From the NCBI GenBank assembly GCA_022450005.1, contig JAKURE010000006.1, forward strand, positions 1 to 32,532: DNA of 32,532 nucleotides, read 5' to 3'. A program made the translations under genes and the position numbers. This DNA is from Halobacteriales archaeon. Lineage in GTDB: Archaea > Halobacteriota > Halobacteria > Halobacteriales > Hikarchaeaceae. Position 1 is the first letter of the stretch, and each line of letters begins with the position of its first letter. Below the pieces are notes generated by a model. That model ran no database searches. It worked only from the letters and a program-made list of their open reading frames with translations, and was not told the DNA's origin. Below are positions 8,300-17,216 of the stretch, piece by piece.

Positions 8300-9436
8300 A
8301 TGGAATCAATAGCCGCCATTCTCGAAAAACCAACTAGCAATGGAAAATTCACTGAATCAAAACCTGCTACTATTTGTGAAATAGAAGTAGAAGAGCCCAC
8401 CGGCGAAGAAGTCTTAGTGGAAATTGTTGCAGGAAGTTTATGTCATACCGACGTTGCCATGGCATTAGGAAATATCAATGAACAGTATCCTCTCGTAATG
8501 GGGCACGAAGGCGCTGGAATCGTACGGCAAGTCGGAGATTCTGTTACTACCCTATCCCCCGGGGATCATGTAGTACTTGGGAGGCCCGCATGTGGCATAT
8601 GTGAATATTGTAGACAGGGTAGATCGAATTTATGCAATGCAAGGCTAACATCCCGCCACGCAGGAACTCTCCGCACCGGGGAACGTAGATTCTACCGGGA
8701 TGGGGAAAAAATATACCACTGCCATGGAGTTTCATCCTTTACACAGTTTACCAATGTAACTGAAGAAGTAGCAATTAAAATCAACGATAAACTTCCCCTA
8801 GACGAAGCAACTCTTTTAGGATGTGGTGTTTTCACCGGAGCAGGAGCTGTGATGAACACGGCAAACATCGAAGCAGGATCCTCCGTCGCAATCTTCGGGG
8901 CAGGGGGCGTTGGATTAAGCGCTCTACAAGGAGCTGTGGTCCGTGGAGCGGTAACTATTATTGCAGTAGATATGATCCCTGAGAAACTCCAAGTAGCAAA
9001 AAACCTCGGGGCGACCCACACAATCAATGCCAGCGAAGAAGATCCTGTAGATCGAATCAAACAAATAACCGACGGCCGTGGTGTAGATTATGCTTTTGAT
9101 GTTGTTGGAAATCCAAAAGTCGTCGAACAGGCAGTGGAATCTCTTCACTCTACAGGATCTGTAGTCCTGGTCGGAACAACTCCTGCAAAAAAACATACTG
9201 TCAATCTCAATCTATATGAGATGGTCGTACGGGAAAAATCTATAATTGGATCCTTTAATGGGTCTTATAGTCTTCAAACAGCGATCCCCATGCTAGCAGA
9301 TCTAGTTGTGGCGGGGCATATGTCGTTAAAAGAAATGATCAGCAGCAAACGTCCACTTTCTGAGATCAATGAAGCAATGGAGGCACTAGAAGAAGGCGGA
9401 TCTGCAATTAGACAAGTCATCCTGCCTCCAAAATAA
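8300..9436 (+). CDS. Zinc-dependent alcohol dehydrogenase (class III-like MDR)
   Basis: This 378-residue medium-chain dehydrogenase oxidises an alcohol, or a hydroxymethyl-thiol adduct, with NAD(P). Catalytic zinc ligands are visible in SLCHTD (Cys), GHEGAG (His) and LGCGVFTGAG (Cys). The four structural-zinc cysteines lie in CGICEYCRQGRSNLC. The coenzyme motif is GAGGVGLSALQGA, followed by an acidic residue (VDMIPEK) that favours NAD. Length and order match the class III/ArylADH group. A TATA-like ACTATAAAC at 8258-8266 may drive it. The nitrile hydratase beta gene follows 39 nt downstream but has its own TATA box. The substrate is unknown. Confidence 0.88.
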   Translation: MESIAAILEKPTSNGKFTESKPATICEIEVEEPTGEEVLVEIVAGSLCHTDVAMALGNINEQYPLVMGHEGAGIVRQVGDSVTTLSPGDHVVLGRPACGICEYCRQGRSNLCNARLTSRHAGTLRTGERRFYRDGEKIYHCHGVSSFTQFTNVTEEVAIKINDKLPLDEATLLGCGVFTGAGAVMNTANIEAGSSVAIFGAGGVGLSALQGAVVRGAVTIIAVDMIPEKLQVAKNLGATHTINASEEDPVDRIKQITDGRGVDYAFDVVGNPKVVEQAVESLHSTGSVVLVGTTPAKKHTVNLNLYEMVVREKSIIGSFNGSYSLQTAIPMLADLVVAGHMSLKEMISSKRPLSEINEAMEALEEGGSAIRQVILPPK

Positions 9437-9441
9437 CCAGT

Positions 9442-9449
9442 TATATTTA
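9442..9449 (+). promoter_or_regulatory. TATA box of the nitrile hydratase beta gene
   Basis: TATATTTA lies 27-34 nt before the ATG at 9476, the spacing expected for a leaderless archaeal transcript. It sits in the 39-nt gap after the alcohol dehydrogenase stop. Confidence 0.5.
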
Positions 9450-9475
9450 TTAAATATCAACTCTCATATCTCTAC

Positions 9476-10144
9476 ATGAAAGCCATACACGATCTAGGAG
9501 GAATACACGGATTCGGCCCAATCAAAATGGATTCGGCCCAATTCCACGAAAGATGGGAACAGGAAGTCTTTGTAATAAACAAAATAATTCAAGTACACGG
9601 TATCTACAAAGTGGATGAAAAACGCCATGCATCAGAGAGAATTCCACCGCTGCGATACCTTCAGCTCAGCTATTTTGAAAAATGGCTCGACAGTATTGAA
9701 ATGTTGTTAATTGAGAAGGGAATATTAACGAGAGAAGATATTGATTCCCGTCGAGAGTCTCTCTCGTTGGGTGCACAACAAAACGAACCAAAACCCGACC
9801 CAAATCTGACTACTAAAGTATTGGATTCATTCAAAAAAGACAAGCTCAAAGAAGTCGAACCCATGAAAAATAGTTTTCATATAGGGGATGAAGTCATAGT
9901 AAAATCTAATAATGAATTTGGCCATTGTAGGGCACCCGCATATGCTCAAAAGAGTATTGGAATAATCGAACAAACCTTTGGAACATTCCCCTTGCCAGAT
10001 GCCATAGTCCGTGGGGAGTATCTAGCCGAACCGGTGTATAAAGTTAGATTTTCAGCACAAGAACTCTGGGGCGATTCTTATCCTGAGAATGATTCTATTA
10101 CTCTAGATTTGTGGGAAAGTTACCTTTCACCTACTCCCTCTTAG
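9476..10144 (+). CDS. Nitrile hydratase beta subunit (orphan)
   Basis: This 222-residue protein matches nitrile hydratase beta (or thiocyanate hydrolase beta-type) subunits, normally 210-225 residues. The N-terminus IHDLGGIHGFGPI is the family signature. The SH3-like C-terminal half has FHIGDEVIVKS, GHCRAPAYAQKSIGIIEQTFGTF, YKVRFSAQELWG and a final LDLWESYLSP. The enzyme hydrates nitriles to amides using a Co or Fe centre held by the alpha subunit's CxxCSC loop. No alpha subunit is present in this window, so it must be encoded elsewhere or be missing. A small insert of about 30 residues (residues 90-120) is Lys/Pro rich. The end overlaps the convergent 137-residue gene by 18 bp. An amidase at 25.6 kb could take the next step. 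Confidence 0.85.
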   Translation: MKAIHDLGGIHGFGPIKMDSAQFHERWEQEVFVINKIIQVHGIYKVDEKRHASERIPPLRYLQLSYFEKWLDSIEMLLIEKGILTREDIDSRRESLSLGAQQNEPKPDPNLTTKVLDSFKKDKLKEVEPMKNSFHIGDEVIVKSNNEFGHCRAPAYAQKSIGIIEQTFGTFPLPDAIVRGEYLAEPVYKVRFSAQELWGDSYPENDSITLDLWESYLSPTPS

Positions 10145-10540
10145 TTGCTGGTTAATTTTTTTGGGAATTTTCGTTAGCATTTCTGCAACATCTTGAATGT
10201 CATGCGTTTCAAGAAATAACAACGATGCTTCTCTTATGCTAAAATTAGCTTCAATATCTTCTCCATGATATCTTGCATATATTTCCAACCAACCATTCAT
10301 GATTAATTCAATTCTTTCAAATTGTTCTGGAGTTATGGGAATTAATTTTCCCTTTATTCGGGCTTCTATGTACATGGCAACAACTGGCCCAAACCCTACC
10401 ATAAGACAATCTAAAGCAGAATTCCATTCTACCAATCTGCCATTTTGATTTTTTTCAATTTCTCTTTGTAGTTCTACTTCAAGAATTTCTATTCTATCTG
10501 AAAAGTCATCCAACCTATCATCCGTGTTTGAACTCGACAC
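10127..10540 (-). CDS. Unknown protein at the end of the ETF operon
   Basis: I do not recognise this 137-residue protein. It starts with GTG at 10538-10540, overlapping the end of the FixC gene by 23 bp, which implies translational coupling to the electron-transfer operon. The predicted content is mostly helical: an acidic, coiled-coil-like N-terminus (residues 8-35, DRIEILEVELQREIEKNQNG), a mildly hydrophobic stretch (LDCLMVGFGPVVAMYIEARI, residues 44-63) too polar to be a sure membrane segment, then alternating helices to a basic end (KKINQQLRGSR). There are no cysteine clusters or nucleotide motifs. Its place suggests a small accessory of the ETF:quinone oxidoreductase, but this is inference only. 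Confidence 0.75.
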   Translation of the reverse strand: MSSSNTDDRLDDFSDRIEILEVELQREIEKNQNGRLVEWNSALDCLMVGFGPVVAMYIEARIKGKLIPITPEQFERIELIMNGWLEIYARYHGEDIEANFSIREASLLFLETHDIQDVAEMLTKIPKKINQQLRGSR

Positions 10541-12179
10541 CTTTGTTTCCTCTTGGATTGCTCCACTCCGTTTTGGCTACTACTGCACATGTACCACATT
10601 CAATACACGGTTGCGTATCTAAGCTAACCCGAAGTTCAATCTTGCCATCCACCTCTATTTCTTCCATGCGATAACAACCTCCTCCAAATCCAACAGCACT
10701 CACGGGACATGCAGTCACAGCACCACCACTTGCGGCATATGAGTTATCTATAAGTTCAATGTGTGGTTTTCCTATATCTGTATCATACGCTAGTTTACTA
10801 ATCCGATCTGCTAACTCTGGAGGATCTACTAAGTTTTTACTTTTAATTATTTCTCCCACTTCTTGACCAATTATTGTTGGGAGGGTAACGTATGGTGTGG
10901 AAGTATCTGGTATTGCCATCGATAAGATGGGTACGTTGTATAATTTTCCTATTCTTTTTCCCATTGTCCGTATTGCTGCTCGACCAACAGGAGAGGTCAA
11001 CACACCATCTACTATTGCAGTGGCAACTTTGTTCTCTGCCACTACCTTAACAACGCTATACATTGGAGGGCGGAGTTTACCCATAAGCCCAGTCTGACGA
11101 AGCTTTAATTCATATCTCTCACCAGCTTTCTCACTATCTCCTCTTTCTTTCATCTCCACAAAGGCTTCAGCTGCAAGCGCACCGGCTGTAACCGCATGGT
11201 TCATACCCTTTATTATCGGCCCTTGGGCCTGCATCTGACCTGCAGCATCCCCTACAAGTAAAAGACGATCCAAATGTGGATTTGGGTTTGCGGCCTTTTT
11301 TGAATCTGGTACTAGTTTAGCTGAATATTCCAATTCACAATAATCTTTGTCTAGCCATTGACCCAATAATGGGTGGGTTAATAATTTGTTTAATAACTCA
11401 TGACTCTCTGCTTCTTCCTCCATAATACTATCTAAGTGGAATACTGTCCCAATAGACAATGATTCCTGATTCGTATACAAGAACCCTCCACCTCGAACAC
11501 CTTCGAAAAGATCTCCCGAAAATAAATGAGCAATTCCTGTTTCTGGTTCTAAATCAAATATGTTATCTACTTCTTTTAGATCAACGACCACTTTCACACC
11601 TTGGAACCATTCTTCTGGGCGTTCCCAGTCCATTAACCCAGATGCACGAGCCAATTCGGATGTCACCCCATCTGCCGCAATCACCACATCTGCTGTGATT
11701 GGATCTATTTCGTCACAAGTTACTCCCTTGATTTTCCCATTTTCATCCCTTAACAACCCGTTCACGTGTATCCCATTTATGAGGCCACCACCCGTTTCTT
11801 GAGTCCTACTTTGTACTTCTTTTGAAAGCCAAGAATCCATTTTTCTTCTAAGAACTGAGTCACACCATTTTGTATCATACTCATGAAGACCCTTTAGGTC
11901 AAATGAAGCCACTTTTTCTCCAGATATATTGTGAAGTTTGTATTCTGTTATTGGCCTCTCTGTAGCTTCATTTCTAAATTCTGGAAAGAGATTATCAATA
12001 GTATATGGGGAAGATTCTTCCGCATATATAAGGCCGCCAGATACATTTTTTGATCCCGCTTCCATTCCCCTTTCCAACACGATCGTTTCAATATCATTCT
12101 CTGCCAGTACCGCAGCAGCAGCAGCACCACCTGGCCCTGCCCCCACTACTATCGCTTCATAGTGCTCGTATTCACGCAT
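10518..12179 (-). CDS. fixC: ETF-quinone oxidoreductase FixC fused to FixX-like ferredoxin domain
   Basis: This 553-residue flavoprotein passes electrons from ETF to the membrane quinone pool. The FAD-binding motif VVGAGPGGAAAAAVLAE lies at the N-terminus, followed by LERG, GGLIYAE and the second FAD motif LLVGDAAGQMQAQGPIIKGMNHAV near residue 305. The last 70 residues form a FixX-like domain with four cluster cysteines: one in CPVSAVGF and three in CIECGTC, followed by WSNPRGNKGVEFKHG. This is the ligand pattern of the [4Fe-4S] cluster of ETF-QO, so FixC and FixX are fused. The ATG overlaps the EtfA stop by 8 bp. The conserved order with FixA and FixB shows one functional complex at the membrane. 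Confidence 0.9.
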   Translation of the reverse strand: MREYEHYEAIVVGAGPGGAAAAAVLAENDIETIVLERGMEAGSKNVSGGLIYAEESSPYTIDNLFPEFRNEATERPITEYKLHNISGEKVASFDLKGLHEYDTKWCDSVLRRKMDSWLSKEVQSRTQETGGGLINGIHVNGLLRDENGKIKGVTCDEIDPITADVVIAADGVTSELARASGLMDWERPEEWFQGVKVVVDLKEVDNIFDLEPETGIAHLFSGDLFEGVRGGGFLYTNQESLSIGTVFHLDSIMEEEAESHELLNKLLTHPLLGQWLDKDYCELEYSAKLVPDSKKAANPNPHLDRLLLVGDAAGQMQAQGPIIKGMNHAVTAGALAAEAFVEMKERGDSEKAGERYELKLRQTGLMGKLRPPMYSVVKVVAENKVATAIVDGVLTSPVGRAAIRTMGKRIGKLYNVPILSMAIPDTSTPYVTLPTIIGQEVGEIIKSKNLVDPPELADRISKLAYDTDIGKPHIELIDNSYAASGGAVTACPVSAVGFGGGCYRMEEIEVDGKIELRVSLDTQPCIECGTCAVVAKTEWSNPRGNKGVEFKHG

Positions 12180-13968
12180 TATTGTTTTCTCCTTTTATAA
12201 ATTTTGCTAGGTTCCCTTTCCCGACACTTAATTCTTCTACTAATTTAGGAATTATATCGAATAGGTCTCCTTGTATGAAGTAATCTGCAAAATCCCGAAT
12301 ATCTGCAGTTTCATCTTCATTTATTGCAACTATAATCTCCGATTCTACCATACCTGTCTTATGTTGAATCGCCCCCGATACTCCCAGTCCAATATACAAT
12401 TTTGGCTTTATCCATTGGCCAGTTTCTCCTATTTGTCTCTCTTCTTTTGCATATTGTTCCACCCTCCCCTCAAATTTGTAGGAAGATGTTACGATTCCTC
12501 TTGTTATTCCCAAAGCCGCGTTATCAAACATGCTTACAAGTTCCAATCCCAGATCAATTCCCCCAGTTGGATCTTTCCCAATTCCTCTCCCCATGCAGAC
12601 AATGACTTCATATTCTGTCAAATCTACTCCCGTTTCAACTTCTTCATTACCCACGATGGCCACGTCTACCCAACCATCCTCAATTTCCATCTCATGAGAA
12701 AACACCTCTCCCTTTCTATTAGATTCTAACTCTTTTACGGGGAAGCTCCTCGGAATAACGGATGCCCCTTGAGGATGAAATTCTCTGTGTGGGTTATCTA
12801 AACAAAGAATTGTTGAATACTCAAAACCAGAAAAATCGGGTCTCTTCATATGGAGTACTCGTTCAAATTTTTTCTTTGCACCAGGCATGCCCGTTTTAAC
12901 AGGATTCGTGATCACTATATTTTCTATGTATAGATCCGAACAGTCAGAAGCTAGACCCGAATCTAGTTCTGCTTGCACTTGGGCCGAAAGATCTCTCCCG
13001 TTATTCGTCGCAGGGAAAATAACATATCTAGGCTCGTCATATTTCTTCCACTTTGGCTGAGAACGAGACATGTCGCAGAAAACTTTTGTATAGGCGGTAT
13101 GGATAAAACGCGACAAAGAACTATGTTCTGTATATATGACAATGTCTGCTCCATGCCCAATACACTCATCTGCCAACCGTGCAATATTCTCCCCAATTAA
13201 AACAGCCACAACTTGTTCTTTTGCCTTGTAATCTTGGTTATATTTGTCCATCAATTCCCGTGCTTTTCCTAGCATCTCTCTGGACACATCTATGAGCTCT
13301 CCACGTTGTGTTTCACAATATACCCACATATCTTCGTATTTCCCCTCCTTTAACGCCCGAACATGCTTTTTATCCGCTGTAGGGTGATTTAGATATGGAT
13401 ACTTTTCTTCAGGAGCGATATATTCTATTGGTTCGAGTATTTCGACCCCTTCTATTGATTCTATCTTATTTTGTATTTGTTTTTTAACTGCAACTCTGTT
13501 CTCTCCGCCTTCTTCTTGAGCAAGTAACCCTCTCAATTCATCTGCACTTTCAATTCCTCTTATTGCATTTGCTATCCCTGCAATTGTCATTGATTTGACA
13601 TCGATTTCACCCTCTTCCACCTTCTCCGAGAATTTTTTTATCCGACTCTCAATCAATACTATTGCACTTGCTCTATTTTCACCAGATTTTTCAAGATCCA
13701 AAATGGCCTTCAAACTGGTCACGTCTTCTATCTCTCTAATTGCAGCCCCTATCTCTCGAATATCGTGGGAATTTGGATTGAATACTCCATCTCCTCCTGT
13801 CCCCCCACTTACATTTTCGATCCGTTCTGTAATTGCATTGATGGCTCCTTTTCGGCCCTTTCCTTCTTTTTCTGCCACCAGTATATTGTTTAATTCCTCA
13901 CTATCTTCTATCTTTGAAATCTCTTTCGTCAAATCTCCGATAGTCAATTTTTTTGGATCAATCGTCAC
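12172..13968 (-). CDS. fixB: Electron transfer flavoprotein alpha subunit (FixB/EtfA) with three-copy N-terminal helical repeat
   Basis: This 598-residue protein starts from GTG at 13966-13968, one base after the EtfB TGA. A TTG 18 nt further upstream is open in frame but less likely, because the GTG gives MTIDPKK, like the related MSIDPSK start at 28374. Residues 1-170 hold three copies of a module of about 49 residues (near 3-51, 63-111 and 121-169) with the pattern IDPxxLTI, IEDxxEL, GENR and a closing helix. The ETF alpha body follows from about residue 205. It includes VAVLIGENIARLADECIGHGAD and the FAD domain with GRGIGKDPTGGIDLGLELVSMF, QIGETGQWIKPKLYIGLGVSGAIQH and VAINEDETADI. It pairs with EtfB and hands electrons to FixC. 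Typical EtfA is about 320 residues, so almost half is extension. Confidence 0.92.
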   Translation of the reverse strand: MTIDPKKLTIGDLTKEISKIEDSEELNNILVAEKEGKGRKGAINAITERIENVSGGTGGDGVFNPNSHDIREIGAAIREIEDVTSLKAILDLEKSGENRASAIVLIESRIKKFSEKVEEGEIDVKSMTIAGIANAIRGIESADELRGLLAQEEGGENRVAVKKQIQNKIESIEGVEILEPIEYIAPEEKYPYLNHPTADKKHVRALKEGKYEDMWVYCETQRGELIDVSREMLGKARELMDKYNQDYKAKEQVVAVLIGENIARLADECIGHGADIVIYTEHSSLSRFIHTAYTKVFCDMSRSQPKWKKYDEPRYVIFPATNNGRDLSAQVQAELDSGLASDCSDLYIENIVITNPVKTGMPGAKKKFERVLHMKRPDFSGFEYSTILCLDNPHREFHPQGASVIPRSFPVKELESNRKGEVFSHEMEIEDGWVDVAIVGNEEVETGVDLTEYEVIVCMGRGIGKDPTGGIDLGLELVSMFDNAALGITRGIVTSSYKFEGRVEQYAKEERQIGETGQWIKPKLYIGLGVSGAIQHKTGMVESEIIVAINEDETADIRDFADYFIQGDLFDIIPKLVEELSVGKGNLAKFIKGENNNA

Positions 13969-13969
13969 G

Positions 13970-14845
13970 TCATTTCCCCCCTGCAAATGGTGCCATTATT
14001 CCTAACATCTCTTCCAATCCACTCTTGTTTTCTAGATCTATGATTGTTGCCTCTCTATCTGAGGGTGCCTTTGGGATCGGATCCACACGACCCACAATCG
14101 TAGGTGATCCATCCAGCCCAATGAAATCTGGATCCAAATTCAACTCCTTGTGGTCCCACATGGTCAAAGTCTCTTCATAAGCATCCGATCTCACTTGCGT
14201 TTCTTCAGTCAAATTTTGCAATCTTAGCCTGTGGGATGCCCGTGGATATTCTGCTTCAAATTCTGGATCTGGTATTACAAAACAAGGTAGATCAACTTCA
14301 ACCGTTTCTATCTCCTTAATGTCTCCTTGAACCAGCCGTCTTGCTCTTATTTTCCTTTCATCTACATCTACATCCAAACTCACCACATGCGTGATTATTG
14401 GCCACTCAAGTGCCCAACTAGTTTGGGGACCTGTATGTCCTGTCTCACCATCTGCAGTTTTAAAACCTGCAAAAACAATATCTGGAGTAGGATCGAGCTT
14501 TTCCACCGCTGAACAAATAGTTATGGCAGTAGCCCATGTATCTGCTGCTGCCATTTCCCTATCGGATAATAAGTACAACTCATCAGCATAGATGTTCATA
14601 GCCTCTTGCAATATTTCTTTGTAGCCTGGAGGCCCCATGCTCATCACCGTAATTTTTCCACCACTACGGACTTTTGTCTGCAGTGCAGCTTTCATGGCAA
14701 AACGATCATTGGGATTCATCACTGTTGGAGTTTTGCCCCTTTCCAAGTGCCCATGCTCATCAAACGAAACTTTTCCTTCTCGAAAGTCCGGCACACCCTT
14801 CGTTAACACAACAATATCGATGTCAGAACTGTTGTTATCCATCAT
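13970..14845 (-). CDS. fixA: Electron transfer flavoprotein beta subunit (FixA/EtfB)
   Basis: This 291-residue beta subunit binds AMP, or FAD in bifurcating types, and docks to dehydrogenase partners. Family motifs are IDIVVLTKGVPDF at the N-terminus, VMNPNDRFAMKAALQTK, TVMSMGPPGYKEILQEA and the signature FAGFKTADGETGHTGPQTSWALEWP near residue 125. The C-terminus ends with an acidic linker that may wrap around EtfA. Start is ATG 14843-14845 or the adjacent ATG at 14840; both give nearly the same protein. It is followed after one base by the EtfA start. Whether this ETF bifurcates cannot be told from sequence reading alone. Confidence 0.92.
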   Translation of the reverse strand: MMDNNSSDIDIVVLTKGVPDFREGKVSFDEHGHLERGKTPTVMNPNDRFAMKAALQTKVRSGGKITVMSMGPPGYKEILQEAMNIYADELYLLSDREMAAADTWATAITICSAVEKLDPTPDIVFAGFKTADGETGHTGPQTSWALEWPIITHVVSLDVDVDERKIRARRLVQGDIKEIETVEVDLPCFVIPDPEFEAEYPRASHRLRLQNLTEETQVRSDAYEETLTMWDHKELNLDPDFIGLDGSPTIVGRVDPIPKAPSDREATIIDLENKSGLEEMLGIMAPFAGGK

Positions 14846-14954
14846 TCTTGTATCTGCTTCCCTAGTGTGTAAATGTAACTAATTAACCCTGCCACAAAGG
14901 TATGCACTTTCTGCGATATTACTTCAGAAAAATTAAGATGTATTTGGCTTATGC

Positions 14955-15928
<974 letters not shown>

Positions 15929-15939
15929 TTGCTAACCTC

Positions 15940-16033
15940 GCGGATTCTTAACGGTTCAGCCGTAAAGCCACATCCCGCATCAACCTGAGTTATACAGGCG
16001 CCCCGCCGGTTCCGCATTCCGGCGAATCTGTAC
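15940..16033 (-). ncRNA. Structured leader of eL15 or small RNA: two stem-loops
   Basis: On the minus strand two stem-loops lie in tandem. The first has stem GUACAG/CUGUAU (16033-16028 with 15997-15992) and an inner perfect stem CGCCGG/CCGGCG (16024-16019 with 16009-16004) around a 9-nt loop. Its outermost pair is G-U only on this strand, which favours minus-strand RNA. The second has GCGGGAU/AUCCGC (15978-15972 with 15945-15940, one bulged G) enclosing ACGG/CCGU. CUUAAAAG near 16054-16061 could be a TATA element placing the start about 16034. It may be the eL15 leader, for example an autoregulatory site, or a separate small RNA. I find no clear C/D boxes or ANA tail. The rest of the 158-nt gap holds no gene. 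Confidence 0.45.
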
Positions 16034-16086
16034 TCCTCATGCAGCTGTCGACCCTTTTAAGGACTTCGAAACAGACATCAATCGGC

Positions 16087-16980
16087 TCATAGGTCCTCCA
16101 ATAGATCTTTTATTTCTTTAATTTTCTTTTCAGTGTCTTCCCGATGTGCTGCTATTGACGCTTCCAGTTGTAGAAGTTTTGTCTGAATGGCCACTGTTTT
16201 TATATGAATAGGTCCTTCTGTTTCTAACTCTTCCTCTGCTATGATCATCTGATCCTCATCTGTAATTTTTGGAACTGCGTCTATTGAATCTGCAAAAACA
16301 GATGGAACTATCTTATCTATCGTTCCATCTCCCAAAACGGACGGGACTCTTTTCTCATATTCTTGATAGTCTTTGCAACCTTTATATAATGCAAGTCCAT
16401 TTCGAGCTTGAACACAAATAAGTCTAGCCCGCTCTTTATCCGTTTTGATCCTTTGCATCCTTCCTTTATATTCAATAAGAATCTCTGCAGAAACTCCCCC
16501 CTTCTCAATATCAATCCTTCCCATGTCTTCATAATTAAAACTCTCATAATCTCTACTCCATAGGGCTACTCCAATATGCTTCAAGAATTGTCTATCTGTG
16601 AGAACAATTGTTAGTTGACCATACCGATATACGTGCCTGATTAATTCTCCAGGTTCTACTACCTCTGTTGCTTTAAGGACCCCTCGAACTAGTGGGTCCA
16701 CAATTCTGTCATAATACTTCGCATTCAACGAGAATTCTCGCGTCCCTTCCAACCCATAATTGAGTACAATTCTCGCCTTTCTCTTATCTGAAAAAATAGA
16801 AATCTGATCTGCATTGAGACTATATTCTTCGAATATTTCGCTGTTAATTATTCCCTCTTCGCGATGTATAAACACACGTTTGGTCGTGGTGATCATATGC
16901 GTTCCACTAGCTACTAGAACCCGGGAAACAATTTTTTCATCTTCTCCAATTGAATCCGATAGCAAACTAGGAATGTCCAT
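16087..16980 (-). CDS. Haloarchaeal-type protein resembling DUF7115
   Basis: This protein has 297 residues from the ATG at 16978-16980 (MDIPSLLSDS). An upstream ATG at 17019 would add 13 residues that look unlike the family. From memory it resembles haloarchaeal DUF7115 proteins: SLLSDSIGEDEKIVSRVLV, TTTKRVFIHREEGIINSE, EEYSLNADQISIFSDKRKARIVLNYGLEG, EPGELIRHVYRYGQLTIVLTDRQFLKHIG. The two halves each look like a small beta domain, possibly PH-like, and the last 40 residues form a charged coiled coil (TKLLQLEASIAAHREDTEKK onward). There is no signal peptide, membrane span or catalytic motif. Function is unknown. Its presence is one of several links to the Halobacteria lineage. Confidence 0.8.
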   Translation of the reverse strand: MDIPSLLSDSIGEDEKIVSRVLVASGTHMITTTKRVFIHREEGIINSEIFEEYSLNADQISIFSDKRKARIVLNYGLEGTREFSLNAKYYDRIVDPLVRGVLKATEVVEPGELIRHVYRYGQLTIVLTDRQFLKHIGVALWSRDYESFNYEDMGRIDIEKGGVSAEILIEYKGRMQRIKTDKERARLICVQARNGLALYKGCKDYQEYEKRVPSVLGDGTIDKIVPSVFADSIDAVPKITDEDQMIIAEEELETEGPIHIKTVAIQTKLLQLEASIAAHREDTEKKIKEIKDLLEDL

Positions 16981-17096
16981 GCTAAGAGATCGGCATCTTT
17001 GCACATAACTCTTATCCACCCTTACAGCAAATGCTCAGGATTGCCCCCGACCTATTCGAAGCCATTATTTGTACTTAGCAACCACTTACAAGATGT

Positions 17097-17211
17097 GCCC
17101 CGATGGCTTAGAGGTTATAGCGCCACACTCATAGGGACAAAGAGAATGTAATCTTTCATTCTCGTGGTCTGGGACATGTGGAGGTCGCTGGTTCGACTCC
17201 GGCTCGGGGCA
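17097..17211 (+). tRNA. Elongator tRNA-Met (CAT) with a 42-nt intron at position 37/38
   Basis: The acceptor GCCCCGA pairs with TCGGGGC (17204-17210), and the discriminator is A17211. The T arm is GCTGG-TTCGACT-CCGGC (17187-17203). The anticodon stem CCACA (17123-17127) pairs with TGTGG (17177-17181), and the loop reads C-T-CAT-A, then A176 after an intron. The intron (about 17134-17175) contains the hairpin GAGAATG/CATTCTC (17142-17148, 17157-17163). GAC/GTC pairs near both junctions fit a bulge-helix-bulge site for the splicing endonuclease. The acceptor is unlike the archaeal initiator, so elongator Met is most likely; a tRNA-Ile2 (CAT, agmatidine) is the alternative. No CCA is encoded. 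The gene ends 5 nt before the convergent DUF5830-like stop. Confidence 0.92.
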
Positions 17212-17216
17212 TAATT

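Noticed and set aside
12271-12729. Plus-strand reading frame opposite EtfA
   Set aside because: It is antisense to a clear EtfA coding region, has low-complexity Ser/Phe/Cys content and no family features.
15940-16040. tRNA gene upstream of eL15
   Set aside because: GGTTCC and the GC-rich stem look like a T arm, but the loop is 9 nt and no acceptor or anticodon arm can be formed.
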